Source: Escarpia spicata (taxonomy: Eukaryota; Annelida; Polychaeta; Sabellida; Siboglinidae). Taken from it: a stretch of 64,000 nt of DNA. The position numbers and the translations under genes were made by a program. This document shows, in pieces, positions 36,001 to 49,879 of this stretch; position 1 is the stretch's first letter; each line of letters begins with the position of its first letter. Location of the stretch: NCBI GenBank assembly GCA_963995525.1, contig OZ023206.1, positions 42,143,178 to 42,207,177 on the forward strand. The letters are read 5' to 3'. The notes under the pieces are model-generated. The model was given only the letters and a program-made list of their open reading frames with translations. It had not been told where the DNA came from and searched no databases.

Positions 36001-39000
36001 GGGGATGAGTTTTCACACCTATAACTTACGTAATATGTTCTTGTAACTTACGTGACGGAGATAAAACGGTAACATGCATTCCGATTTGTGGTTAATCTAG
36101 TTATGTGTGTAGCTTGATATCAGTCTAGCCTTCGTGAAGATTTGTAACATGCAAAACATCTATTTGGGGTAAGACCACATTAAGGATCCGTCGGCCAAAA
36201 AAAGTGCACTTAAAATACCGTTATGCTGTGATATGCATAAATTTTGTTCGAACACTTTGACATGGGACATGTTTGTCTCGTGAGTACTGAATGTACTGCT
36301 GCTTTAGGCAAGATAAAACATCAAATGGGGATGAGTTTTAACACCTATAACTTACGTAATATGTTCTTGTAACTTACGTGACGGAGATAAAACGGTAACA
36401 TGCATTCCCATTTGTGGTTAATCTAGTTATATGTGTAGCTTGATATCAGTCTAGCCTTCGTGAAGATTTGTAACATGCAAAACATATATTTGGGGTAAGA
36501 CCACATTAAGGATCCGTCCGCCGAAAAAAGTCCACTTAAAATACCGTTATGCTGTGATATGCATAAATTTTGTTCGAACACTTTGACATGGGACATGTTT
36601 GTCTCGTGAGTACTGAATGTACTGCTGCTTTAGACAAGATAAAACATCAAATGGGGATGAGTTTTCACACCTATAACTTACGTAATATGTTCTTGTAACT
36701 TACGTGACGAAGATAAAACGGTAACATGCATTCCCATTTGTGGTTAATCTAGTTATGTGTGTAGCTTGATATCAGTCTAGCCTTCGTGAAGATTTGTAAC
36801 ATGCAAAACATATATTTGGGGTAAGACCACATTAAGGATCCGTCCGCCGAAAAAAGTCCACTTAAAATACCGTTATGCTGTGATATGCATAAATTGTGTT
36901 CGAACACTTTGACATGGGACATGTTTGTCTCGTGAGTACTGAATGTACTGCTGCTTTAGACAAGATAAAACATCAAATGGGGATGAGTTTTCACACCTAT
37001 AACTTACGTAATATGTTCTTGTAACTTACGGGACGGAGATAAAACGGTAACATGCATTCCCATTTGTGGTTAATCTAGTTATGTGTGTAGCTTGATATCA
37101 GTCTAGCCTTCGTGAAGATTTGTAACATGCAAAACATCTATTTGGGGTAAGACCACATTAAGGATCCGTCCGCCGAAAAAAGACCACTTAAAATACCGTT
37201 ATGCTGTGATATGCATAAATTTTGTTCGAACACTTTGACATGGGACATGTTTGTCTCGTGAGTACTGAATGTACTGCTGCTTTAGTCAAGATAAAACATC
37301 AAATGGGGATGAGTTTTCACACCTATAACTTACGTAATATGTTCTTGTAACTTACGTGACGGATATAAAACGGTAACATGCATTCCCATGTGTGGTTAAT
37401 CTAGTTATGTGTGTAGCTTGATATCAGTCTAGCCTTCGTGAAGATTTGTAACATGCAAAACATCTATTTGGGGTAAGACCACATTAAGGATCCGTCCGCC
37501 GAAAAAAGTCCACTTAAAATACCGTTATGCTGTGATATGCATACATTTTGTTCGAACACTTTGACATGGGACATGTTTGTCTCGTGAGTACTGAATGTAC
37601 TGCTGCTTTAGACACGATAAAACATCAAATGGGGATGAGTTTTCACACCTATGACTTACGTAATATGTTCTTGTAACTTACGTGACGGAGATAAAACGGT
37701 AACATGCATTCCCATTTGTGGTTAATCTAGTTATGTGTGTAGTTTGATATCAGTCTAGCCTTCGTGAAGATTTGTAACATGCAAAACATCTATTTGGGGT
37801 AAGACCACATTAAGGATCCGTCCGCCGAAAAAAGTCCACTTAAAATACCGTTAAGCTGTGATATGCATAAATTGTGTTAGAACACTTTGACATGGGACAT
37901 GTTTGTCTCGTGAGTACTGAATGTACTGCTGCTTTAGACAAGATAAAACATCAAACGGGGATGAGTTTTCACACCTATAACTTACGTAATATGTTCTTGT
38001 AAATTACGTGACGGAGATAAAACGGTAACATGCATTCCCATTTGTGGTTAATCTAGTTATGTGTGTAGCTTGATATCAGTCTAGCCTTCGTGAAGATTTG
38101 TAACATGCAAAACATCTATTTGGGGTAAGACCACATTAAGGATCCGTCCGCCAAAAAAGTGGACTTAAAATACCGTTATGCTGTGATATGCATAAATGTT
38201 GTTAGAACACTTTGACATGGGACATGTTTGTCTCGTGAGTACTGAATGTACTGCTGCTTTAGACAAGATAAAACATCAAATGGGGAAGAGTTTTCACACC
38301 TATAACTTACGTAATATGTTCTTGTAACTTAAGTGACGGAGATAAAACGGTAACATGCATTCCCATTTGTGGTTAATCTAGTTATGTGTGTAGCTTGATA
38401 TCAGTCTAGCCTTCGTGAAGATTTGTAACATGCAAAACATATATTTCGGGTAAGACCACATTAAGGATCCGTCCGCCGAAAAAAGTGCACTTAAAATACC
38501 GTTATGCTGTGATATGCATATATTTTGTTCGAACACTTTGACATGGGACATGTTTGTCTCGTGAGTACTGAATGTACTGCTGCTTTAGGCAAGATAAAAC
38601 ATCAAATGGGGATGAGTTTTAACACCTATAACTTACGTAATATGTTCTTGTAACTTACGTGACGGAGATAAAACGGTAACATGCATTCCCATTTGTGATT
38701 AATCTAGTTATGTGTGTAGCTTGATATCAGTCTAGCCTTCGTGAAGATTTGTAACATGCAAAACATATATTTGGGGTAAGACCACATTAAGGATCCGTCC
38801 GCCGAAAAAAGTCCACTTAAAATACCGTTAAGCTGTGATATGCATAAATTGTGTTAGAACACTTTGACATGGGACATGTTTGTCTCGTGAGTACTGAATG
38901 TACTGCTGCTTTAGACAAGATAAAACATCAAACGGGGATGAGTTTTCACACCTATAACTTACGTAATATGTTCTTGTAAATTACGTGACGGAGATAAAAC

Positions 39001-39608
39001 GGTAACATGCATTCCCATTTGTGGTTAATCTAGTTATGTGTGTAGCTTGATATCAGTCTAGCCTTCGTGAAGATTTGTAACATGCAAAACATATATTTGG
39101 GGTAAGACCACATTAAGGATCCGTCCGCCAAAAAAGTGGACTTAAAATACCGTTATGCTGTGATATGCATAAATGTTGTTAGAACACTTTGACATGGGAC
39201 ATGTTTGTCTCGTGAGTACTGAATGTACTGCTGCTTTAGACAAGATAAAACATCAAATGGGGATGAGTTTTCACACCTATAACTTACGTAATATGTTCTT
39301 GTAACTTACGTGACGGAGATAAAACGGTAACATGCATTCCCATTTGTGGTTAATCTAGTTATGTGTGTAGCTTGATATCAGTCTAGCCTTCGTGAAGATT
39401 TGTAACATGCAAAACATATATTTGGGGTAAGACCACATTAAGGATCCGTCCGCCGGAAAAAGTGCACTTAAAATACCGTTATGCTGTGATATGCATATAT
39501 TTTGTTCGAACACTTTGACATGGGACATGTTTGTCTCGTGAGTACTGAATGTACTGCTGCTTTAGGCAAGATAAAACATCAAATGGGGATGAGTTTTAAC
39601 ACCTATAA
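33091..39608. repeat. 20-monomer block, copy 2 of the 6,518-bp tandem duplication
   Basis: Second copy of the preceding block. I noticed only a few differences, for example ggggaagag near 38284 where copy 1 has ggggatgag, and ttacgtgacgg near 38982 where copy 1 has ttacttgacgg. Similarity ends before 39,697, where gtatcttg replaces gtagcttg. Confidence 0.85.
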
Positions 39609-41852
39609 CTTACGTAATATGTTCTTGTAACTTACGTGACGGAGATAAAACGGTAACATGCATTCCCATTTGTGGTTAATCTAGTTATGTGTGTATCTTG
39701 ATATCAGTCTAGCCTTCGTGAAGATTTGTAACATGCAAAACATATATTTGGGGTAAGACCACATTAAGAATCCGTCCGCCGAAAAAAGTCCACTTAAAAT
39801 ACCGTTATGCTGTGATATGCATAAATTGTGTTCGAACACTTTGACATGGGACATGTTTGTCTCGTGAGTACTGAATGTACTGCTGCTTTAGACAAGATAA
39901 AACATCAAACGGGGATGAGTTTTCACACCTATAACTTACGTAATATGTTCTTGTAACTTACGTGACGGAGATAAAACGGTAACATGCATTCCCATTTGTG
40001 GTTAATCTAGTTATGTGTGTAGTTTGATATCAGTCTAGCCTTCGTGAAGATTTGTAACATGCAAAACATCTATTTGGGGTAAGACCACATTAAGGATCCG
40101 TCCGCCGAAAAAAGTTCACTTAAAATACCGTTATGCTATGATATGCATTAATTGTGTTCGAACACTTTGACATAGGACATGTTTGTCTCGTGAGTACTGA
40201 ATGTACTGCTGCTTTAGACAAGATAAAACATCAAATGGGGATGAGTTTTTACACCTATAACTTACGTAATATGTTCTTGTAACTTACGTGACGGAGATAA
40301 AACGGTAACATGCATTCCCATTTGTGGTTAATCTAGTTATGTGTGTAGCTTGATATCAGTCTAGCCTTCGTGAAGATTTGTAACATGCAAAACATATATT
40401 TGGGGTAAGACCACATTAAGGATCCGTCCGCCGAAAAAAGTCCACTTAAAATACCGTTATGCTGTGATATGCATAAATTTTGTTCGAACACTTTGATATG
40501 GGACATGTTTGTCTCGTGAGTACTGAATGTACTGCTGCTTTAGTCAAGATAAAACATCAAATGGGGATGAGTTTTCACACCTATAACTTACGTAATATGT
40601 TCTTGTAACTTACGTGACGGAGATAAAACGGTAACATGCATTCCCATTTGTGGTTAATCTAGTTATGTGTGTAGCTTGATATCAGTCTAGCCTTCGTGAA
40701 GATTTGTAACATGCAAAACATATATTTGGGGTAAGACCACATTAAGGATCCGTCCGCCGGAAAAAGTGCACTTAAAATACCGTTATGCTGTGATATGCAT
40801 ATATTTTGTTCGAACACTTTGACATGGGACATGTTTGTCTCGTGAGTACTGAATGTACTGCTGCTTTAGGCAAGATAAAACATCAAATGGGGATGAGTTT
40901 TAACATCTATAACTTACGTAATATGTTCTTGTAACTTACGTGACGGAGATAAAACGGTAACATGCATTCCCATTTGTGGTTAATCTAGTTATGTGTGTAT
41001 CTTGATATCAGTCTAGCCTTCGTGAAGATTTGTAACATGCAAAACATATATTTGGGGTAAGACCACATTAAGAATCCGTCCGCCGAAAAAAGTCCACTTA
41101 AAATACCGTTATGCTGTGATATGCATAAATTGTGTTCGAACACTTTGACATGGGACATGTTTGTCTCGTGAGTACTGAATGTACTGCTGCTTTAGACAAG
41201 ATAAAACATCAAACGGGGATGAGTTTTCACACCTATAACTTACGTAATATGTTCTTGTAACTTACGTGACGGAGATAAAACGGTAACATGCATTCCCATT
41301 TGTGGTTAATCTAGTTATGTGTGTAGTTTGATATCAGTCTAGCCTTCGTGAAGATTTGTAACATGCAAAACATCTATTTGGGGTAAGACCACATTAAGGA
41401 TCCGTCCGCCGAAAAAAGTTCACTTAAAATACCGTTATGCTATGATATGCATTAATTGTGTTCGAACACTTTGACATAGGACATGTTTGTCTCGTGAGTA
41501 CTGAATGTACTGCTGCTTTAGACAAGATAAAACATCAAATGGGGATGAGTTTTTACACCTATAACTTACGTAATATGTTCTTGTAACTTACGTGACGGAG
41601 ATAAAACGGTAACATGCATTCCCATTTGTGGTTAATCTAGTTATGTGTGTAGCTTGATATCAGTCTAGCCTTCGTGAAGATTTGTAACATGCAAAACATA
41701 TATTTGGGGTAAGACCACATTAAGGATCCGTCCGCCGAAAAAAGTCCACTTAAAATACCGTTATGCTGTGATATGCATAAATTTTGTTCGAACACTTTGA
41801 TATGGGACATGTTTGTCTCGTGAGTACTGAATGTACTGCTGCTTTAGTCAAG
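39245..41852. repeat. 4-monomer (1,304-bp) tandem duplication, two copies
   Basis: The markers cgccgg (39451/40755), attaattg (40147/41451) and agaatccg recur 1,304 bp apart, which is 4 times 326. The copies run about 39245-40548 and 40549-41852. One difference seen is taacatctataac near 40900 against taacacctataac. The same marker set appears again near 47.9-49.0 kb. Confidence 0.8.
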
Positions 41853-41890
41853 ATAAAACATCAAATGGGGATGAGTTTTCACACCTATAA

Positions 41891-43844
41891 CTTACGTAAT
41901 ATGTTCTTGTAACTTACGTGACGGATATAAAACGGTAACATGCATTCCCATGTGTGGTTAATCTAGTTATGTGTGTAGCTTGATATCAGTCTAGCCTTCG
42001 TGAAGATTTGTAACATGCAAAACATCTATTTGGGGTAAGACCACATTAAGGATCCGTCCGCCGAAAAAAGTCCACTTAAAATACCGTTATGCTGTGATAT
42101 GCATAAATTTAGTTCGAACACTTTGACATGGGACATGTTTGTCTCGGGAGTACTGAATGTACAGCTGCTTTAGACAAGATAAAACATCAAATGGGGATGA
42201 GTTTTCACACCTATGACTTACGTAATATGTTCTTGTAACTTACGTGACGGAGATAAAACGGTAACATGCATTCCCATTTGTGGTTAATCTAGTTATGTGT
42301 GTAGTTTGATATCAGTCTAGCCTTCGTGAAGATTTGTAACATGCAAAACATCTATTTGGGGTAAGACCACATTAAGGATCCGTCCGCCGAAAAAAGTCCA
42401 CTTAAAATACCGTTAAGCTGTGATATGCATAAATTTTGTTCGAACACTTTGACATGGGACATGTTTGTCTCGTGAGTACTGAATGTACTGCTGCTTTAGA
42501 CAAGATAAAACATCAAACGGGGATGAGTTTTCACACCTATAACTTACGTAATATGTTCTTGTAACTTACGTGACGGAGATAAAACGGTAACATGCATTCC
42601 CATTTGTGGTTAATCTAGTTATGTGTGTAGCTTGATATCAGTCTAGCCTTCGTGAAGATTTGTAACATGCAAAACATATATTTGGGGTAAGACCACATTA
42701 AGGATCCGTCCGCCAAAAAAGTGGACTTAAAATACCGTTATACTGTGATATGCATAAATTTTGTTAGAACACTTTGACATGGGACATGTTTGTCTCGTGA
42801 GTACTGAATGTACTGCTGCTTTAGACACGATAAAACATCAAATGGGGATGAGTTTTCACACCTATGACTTACGTAATATGTTCTTGTAACTTACGTGACG
42901 GATATAAAACGGTAACATGCATTCCCATGTGTGGTTAATCTAGTTATGTGTGTAGCTTGATATCAGTCTAGCCTTCGTGAAGATTTGTAACATGCAAAAC
43001 ATCTATTTGGGGTAAGACCACATTAAGGATCCGTCCGCCGAAAAAAGTCCACTTAAAATACCGTTATGCTGTGATATGCATAAATTTAGTTCGAACACTT
43101 TGACATGGGACATGTTTGTCTCGGGAGTACTGAATGTACAGCTGCTTTAGACAAGATAAAACATCAAATGGGGATGAGTTTTCACACCTATGACTTACGT
43201 AATATGTTCTTGTAACTTACGTGACGGAGATAAAACGGTAACATGCATTCCCATTTGTGGTTAATCTAGTTATGTGTGTAGTTTGATATCAGTCTAGCCT
43301 TCGTGAAGATTTGTAACATGCAAAACATCTATTTGGGGTAAGACCACATTAAGGATCCGTCCGCCGAAAAAAGTCCACTTAAAATACCGTTAAGCTGTGA
43401 TATGCATAAATTTTGTTCGAACACTTTGACATGGGACATGTTTGTCTCGTGAGTACTGAATGTACTGCTGCTTTAGACAAGATAAAACATCAAACGGGGA
43501 TGAGTTTTCACACCTATAACTTACGTAATATGTTCTTGTAACTTACGTGACGGAGATAAAACGGTAACATGCATTCCCATTTGTGGTTAATCTAGTTATG
43601 TGTGTAGCTTGATATCAGTCTAGCCTTCGTGAAGATTTGTAACATGCAAAACATATATTTGGGGTAAGACCACATTAAGGATCCGTCCGCCAAAAAAGTG
43701 GACTTAAAATACCGTTATACTGTGATATGCATAAATTTTGTTAGAACACTTTGACATGGGACATGTTTGTCTCGTGAGTACTGAATGTACTGCTGCTTTA
43801 GACACGATAAAACATCAAATGGGGATGAGTTTTCACACCTATGA
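41891..43844. repeat. 3-monomer (977-bp) tandem duplication, two copies
   Basis: The rare variant ctcgggagtactgaatgtac followed by agctgc occurs in both copies (acagctgc at 42161 and 43138), as do tactgtgata and gacacgataaaac. The spacing of 977 equals 3 times 326 minus 1, and one of the three monomers is the 325-bp type. Confidence 0.8.
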
Positions 43845-44889
43845 CTTACGTAATATGTTCTTGTAACTTACGTGACGGAGATAAAACGGTAACATGCATT
43901 CCCATTTGTGGTTAATCTAGTTATGTGTGTAGTTTGATATCAGTCTAGCCTTCGTGAAGATTTGTAACATGCAAAACATCTATTTGGGGTAAGACCACAT
44001 TAAGGATCCGTCCGCCGAAAAAAGTCCACTTAAAATACCGTTAAGCTGTGATATGCATAAATTGTGTTAGAACACTTTGACATGGGACATGTTTGTCTCG
44101 TGAGTACTGAATGTACTGCTGCTTTAGACAAGATAAAACATCAAACGGGGATGAGTTTTCACACCTATAACTTACGTAATATGTTCTTGTAAATTACGTG
44201 ACGGAGATAAAACGGTAACATGCATTCCCATTTGTGGTTAATCTAGTTATGTGTGTAGCTTGATATCAGTCTAGCCTTCGTGAAGATTTGTAACATGCAA
44301 AACATCTATTTGGGGTAAGACCACATTAAGGATCCGTCCGCCAAAAAAGTGGACTTAAAATACCGTTATGCTGTGATATGCATAAATTTAGTTCGAACAC
44401 TTTGACATGGGACATGTTTGTCTCGTGAGTACTGAATGTACTGCTGCTTTAGACAAGATAAAACATCAAACGGGGATGAGTTTTCACACCTATAACTTAC
44501 GTAATATGTTCTTGTAACTTACGTGACGGAGATAAAACGGTAACATGCATTCCCATTTGTGGTTAATCTAGTTATGTGTGTAGCTTGATATCAGTCTAGC
44601 CTTCGTGAAGATTTGTAACATGCAAAACATCTATTTGGGGTAAGACCACATTAAGGATCCGTCGGCCAAAAAAAGTGCACTTAAAATACCGTTATGCTGT
44701 GATATGCATACATTTTGTTCGAACACTTTGACATGGGACATGTTTGTCTCGTGAGTACTGAATGTACTGCTGCTTTAGACAAGATAAAACATCAAACGGG
44801 GATGAGTTTTCACACCTATAACTTACGTAATATGTTCTTGTAAATTACGTGACGGAGATAAAACGGTAACATGCATTCCCATTTGTGGT

Positions 44890-47800
44890 TAATCTAGTTA
44901 TATGTGTAGCTTGATATCAGTCTAGCCTTCGTGAAGATTTGTAACATGCAAAACATATATTTGGGGTAAGACCACATTAAGGATCCGTCCGCCGAAAAAA
45001 GTCCACTTAAAATACCGTTATGCTGTGATATGCATAAATTTTGTTCGAACACTTTGACATGGGACATGTTTGTCTCGTGAGTACTGAATGTACTGCTGCT
45101 TTAGACAAGATAAAACATCAAATGGGGATGAGTTTTCACACCTATAACTTACGTAATATGTTCTTGTAACTTACGTGACGAAGATAAAACGGTAACATGC
45201 ATTCCCATTTGTGGTTAATCTAGTTATGTGTGTAGCTTGATATCAGTCTAGCCTTCGTGAAGATTTGTAACATGCAAAACATATATTTGGGGTAAGACCA
45301 CATTAAGGATCCGTCCGCCGAAAAAAGTCCACTTAAAATACCGTTATGCTGTGATATGCATAAATTGTGTTCGAACACTTTGACATGGGACATGTTTGTC
45401 TCGTGAGTACTGAATGTACTGCTGCTTTAGACAAGATAAAACATCAAATGGGGATGAGTTTTCACACCTATAACTTACGTAATATGTTCTTGTAACTTAC
45501 GGGACGGAGATAAAACGGTAACATGCATTCCCATTTGTGGTTAATCTAGTTATGTGTGTAGCTTGATATCAGTCTAGCCTTCGTGAAGATTTGTAACATG
45601 CAAAACATCTATTTGGGGTAAGACCACATTAAGGATCCGTCCGCCGAAAAAAGACCACTTAAAATACCGTTATGCTGTGATATGCATAAATTTTGTTCGA
45701 ACACTTTGACATGGGACATGTTTGTCTCGTGAGTACTGAATGTACTGCTGCTTTAGTCAAGATAAAACATCAAATGGGGATGAGTTTTCACACCTATAAC
45801 TTACGTAATATGTTCTTGTAACTTACGTGACGGATATAAAACGGTAACATGCATTCCCATGTGTGGTTAATCTAGTTATGTGTGTAGCTTGATATCAGTC
45901 TAGCCTTCGTGAAGATTTGTAACATGCAAAACATCTATTTGGGGTAAGACCACATTAAGGATCCGTCCGCCGAAAAAAGTCCACTTAAAATACCGTTATG
46001 CTGTGATATGCATACATTTTGTTCGAACACTTTGACATGGGACATGTTTGTCTCGTGAGTACTGAATGTACTGCTGCTTTAGACACGATAAAACATCAAA
46101 TGGGGATGAGTTTTCACACCTATGACTTACGTAATATGTTCTTGTAACTTACGTGACGGAGATAAAACGGTAACATGCATTCCCATTTGTGGTTAATCTA
46201 GTTATGTGTGTAGTTTGATATCAGTCTAGCCTTCGTGAAGATTTGTAACATGCAAAACATCTATTTGGGGTAAGACCACATTAAGGATCCGTCCGCCGAA
46301 AAAAGTCCACTTAAAATACCGTTAAGCTGTGATATGCATAAATTGTGTTAGAACACTTTGACATGGGACATGTTTGTCTCGTGAGTACTGAATGTACTGC
46401 TGCTTTAGACAAGATAAAACATCAAACGGGGATGAGTTTTCACACCTATAACTTACGTAATATGTTCTTGTAAATTACGTGACGGAGATAAAACGGTAAC
46501 ATGCATTCCCATTTGTGGTTAATCTAGTTATGTGTGTAGCATGATATCAGTCTAGCCTTCGTGAAGATTTGTAACATGCAAAATATCTATTTGGGGTAAG
46601 ACCACATTAAGGATCCGTCCGCCAAAAAAGTGGACTTAAAATACCGTTATGCTGTGATATGCATAAATGTTGTTAGAACACTTTGACATGGGACATGTTT
46701 GTCTCGTGAGTACTGAATGTACTGCTGCTTTAGACAAGATAAAACATCAAATGGGGATGAGTTTTCACACCTATAACTTACGTAATATGTTCTTGTAACT
46801 TAAGTGACGGAGATAAAACGGTAACATGCATTCCCATTTGTGGTTAATCTAGTTATGTGTGTAGCTTGATATCAGTCTAGCCTTCGTGAAGATTTGTAAC
46901 ATGCAAAACATATATTTCGGGTAAGACCACATTAAGGATCCGTCCGCCGAAAAAAGTGCACTTAAAATACCGTTATGCTGTGATATGCATATATTTTGTT
47001 CGAACACTTTGACATGGGACATGTTTGTCTCGTGAGTACTGAATGTACTGCTGCTTTAGGCAAGATAAAACATCAAATGGGGATGAGTTTTAACACCTAT
47101 AACTGACGTAATATGTTCTTGTAACTTACGTGACGGAGATAAAACGGTAACATGCATTCCCATTTGTGATTAATCTAGTTATGTGTGTAGCTTGATATCA
47201 GTCTAGCCTTCGTGAAGATTTGTAACAAGCAAAACATATATTTGGGGTAAGACCACATTAAGGATCCGTCCGCCGAAAAAAGTCCACTTAAAATACCGTT
47301 AAGCTGTGATATGCATAAATTGTGTTAGAACACTTTGACATGGGACATGTTTGTCTCGTGAGTACTGAATGTACTGCTGCTTTAGACAAGATAAAACATC
47401 AAACGGGGATGAGTTTTCACACCTATAACTTACGTAATATGTTCTTGTAAATTACGTGACGGAGATAAAACGGTAACATGCATTCCCATTTGTGGTTAAT
47501 CTAGTTATGTGTGTAGCTTGATATCAGTCTAGCCTTCGTGAAGATTTGTAACATGCAAAACATCTATTTGGGGTAAGACCACATTAAGGATCCGTCCGCC
47601 AAAAAAGTGGACTTAAAATACCGTTATGCTGTGATATGCATAAATGTTGTTAGAACACTTTGACATGGGACATGTTTGTCTCGTGAGTACTGAATGTACT
47701 GCTGCTTTAGACAAGATAAAACATCAAATGGGGATGAGTTTTCACACCTATAACTTACGTAATATGTTCTTGTAACTTACGTGACGGAGATAAAACGGTA

Positions 47801-49019
47801 ACATGCATTCCCATTTGTGGTTAATCTAGTTATGTGTGTAGCTTGATATCAGTCTAGCCTTCGTGAAGATTTGTAACATGCAAAACATATATTTGGGGTA
47901 AGACCACATTAAGGATCCGTCCGCCGGAAAAAGTGCACTTAAAATACCGTTATGCTGTGATATGCATATATTTTGTTCGAACACTTTGACATGGGACATG
48001 TTTGTCTCGTGAGTACTGAATGTACTGCTGCTTTAGGCAAGATAAAACATCAAATGGGGATGAGTTTTAACACCTATAACTTACGTAATATGTTCTTGTA
48101 ACTTACGTGACGGAGATAAAACGGTAACATGCATTCCCATTTGTGGTTAATCTAGTTATGTGTGTAGCTTGATATCAGTCTAGCCTTCGTGAAGATTTGT
48201 AACATGCAAAACATATATTTGGGGTAAGACCACATTAAGAATCCGTCCGCCGAAAAAAGTCCACTTAAAATACCGTTATGCTGTGATATGCATAAATTGT
48301 GTTCGAACACTTTGACATGGGACATGTTTGTCTCGTGAGTACTGAATGTACTGCTGCTTTAGACAAGATAAAACATCAAACGGGGATGAGTTTTCACACC
48401 TATAACTTACGTAATATGTTCTTGTAACTTACGTGACGGAGATAAAACGGTAACATGCATTCCCATTTGTGGTTAATCTAGTTATGTGTGTAGTTTGATA
48501 TCAGTCTAGCCTTCGTGAAGATTTGTAACATGCAAAACATCTATTTGGGGTAAGACCACATTAAGGATCCGTCCGCCGAAAAAAGTTCACTTAAAATACC
48601 GTTATGCTATGATATGCATTAATTGTGTTCGAACACTTTGACATAGGACATGTTTGTCTCGTGAGTACTGAATGTACTGCTGCTTTAGACAAGATAAAAC
48701 ATCAAATGGGGATGAGTTTTTACACCTATAACTTACGTAATATGTTCTTGTAACTTACGTGACGGAGATAAAACGGTAACATGCATTCCCATTTGTGGTT
48801 AATCTAGTTATGTGTGTAGCTTGATATCAGTCTAGCCTTCGTGAAGATTTGTAACATGCAAAACATATATTTGGGGTAAGACCACATTAAGGATCCGTCC
48901 GCCGAAAAAAGTCCACTTAAAATACCGTTATGCTGTGATATGCATAAATTTTGTTCGAACACTTTGATATGGGACATGTTTGTCTCGTGAGTACTGAATG
49001 TACTGCTGCTTTAGTCAAG
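44890..49019. repeat. Dispersed block copy of 36.4-40.5 kb (offset 8,471 bp)
   Basis: Markers gacgaagat (36706/45177), cgccgg (39451/47922) and attaattg (40147/48618) share the same 8,471-bp offset. Further left, gtcggcc (36190/44661) shares the offset but neighbouring variants differ, so a patchwork or conversion boundary lies near 44.7-44.9 kb. From about 49.02 kb rightward the array instead follows the 41.85 kb region. Confidence 0.7.
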
Positions 49020-49879
49020 ATAAAACATCAAATGGGGATGAGTTTTCACACCTATAACTTACGTAATATGTTCTTGTAACTTACGTGACGGATATAAAAC
49101 GGTAACATGCATTCCCATGTGTGGTTAATCTAGTTATGTGTGTAGCTTGATATCAGTCTAGCCTTCGTGAAGATTTGTAACATGCAAAACATCTATTTGG
49201 GGTAAGACCACATTAAGGATCCGTCCGCCGAAAAAAGTCCACTTAAAATACCGTTATGCTGTGATATGCATAAATTTAGTTCGAACACTTTGACATGGGA
49301 CATGTTTGTCTCGGGAGTACTGAATGTACTGCTGCTTTAGACAAGATAAAACATCAAATGGGGATGAGTTTTCACACCTATGACTTACGTAATATGTTCT
49401 TGTAACTTACGTGACGGAGATAAAACGGTAACATGCATTCCCATTTGTGGTTAATCTAGTTATGTGTGTAGTTTGATATCAGTCTAGCCTTCGTGAAGAT
49501 TTGTAACATGCAAAACATCTATTTGGGGTAAGACCACATTAAGGATCCGTCCGCCGAAAAAAGTCCACTTAAAATACCGTTAAGCTGTGATATGCATAAA
49601 TTTTGTTCGAACACTTTGACATGGGACATGTTTGTCTCGTGAGTACTGAATGTACTGCTGCTTTAGACAAGATAAAACATCAAACGGGGATGAGTTTTCA
49701 CACCTATAACTTACGTAATATGTTCTTGTAACTTACGTGACGGAGATAAAACGGTAACATGCATTCCCATTTGTGGTTAATCTAGTTATGTGTGTAGCTT
49801 GATATCAGTCTAGCCTTCGTGAAGATTTGTAACATGCAAAACATATATTTGGGGTAAGACCACATTAAGGATCCGTCCG

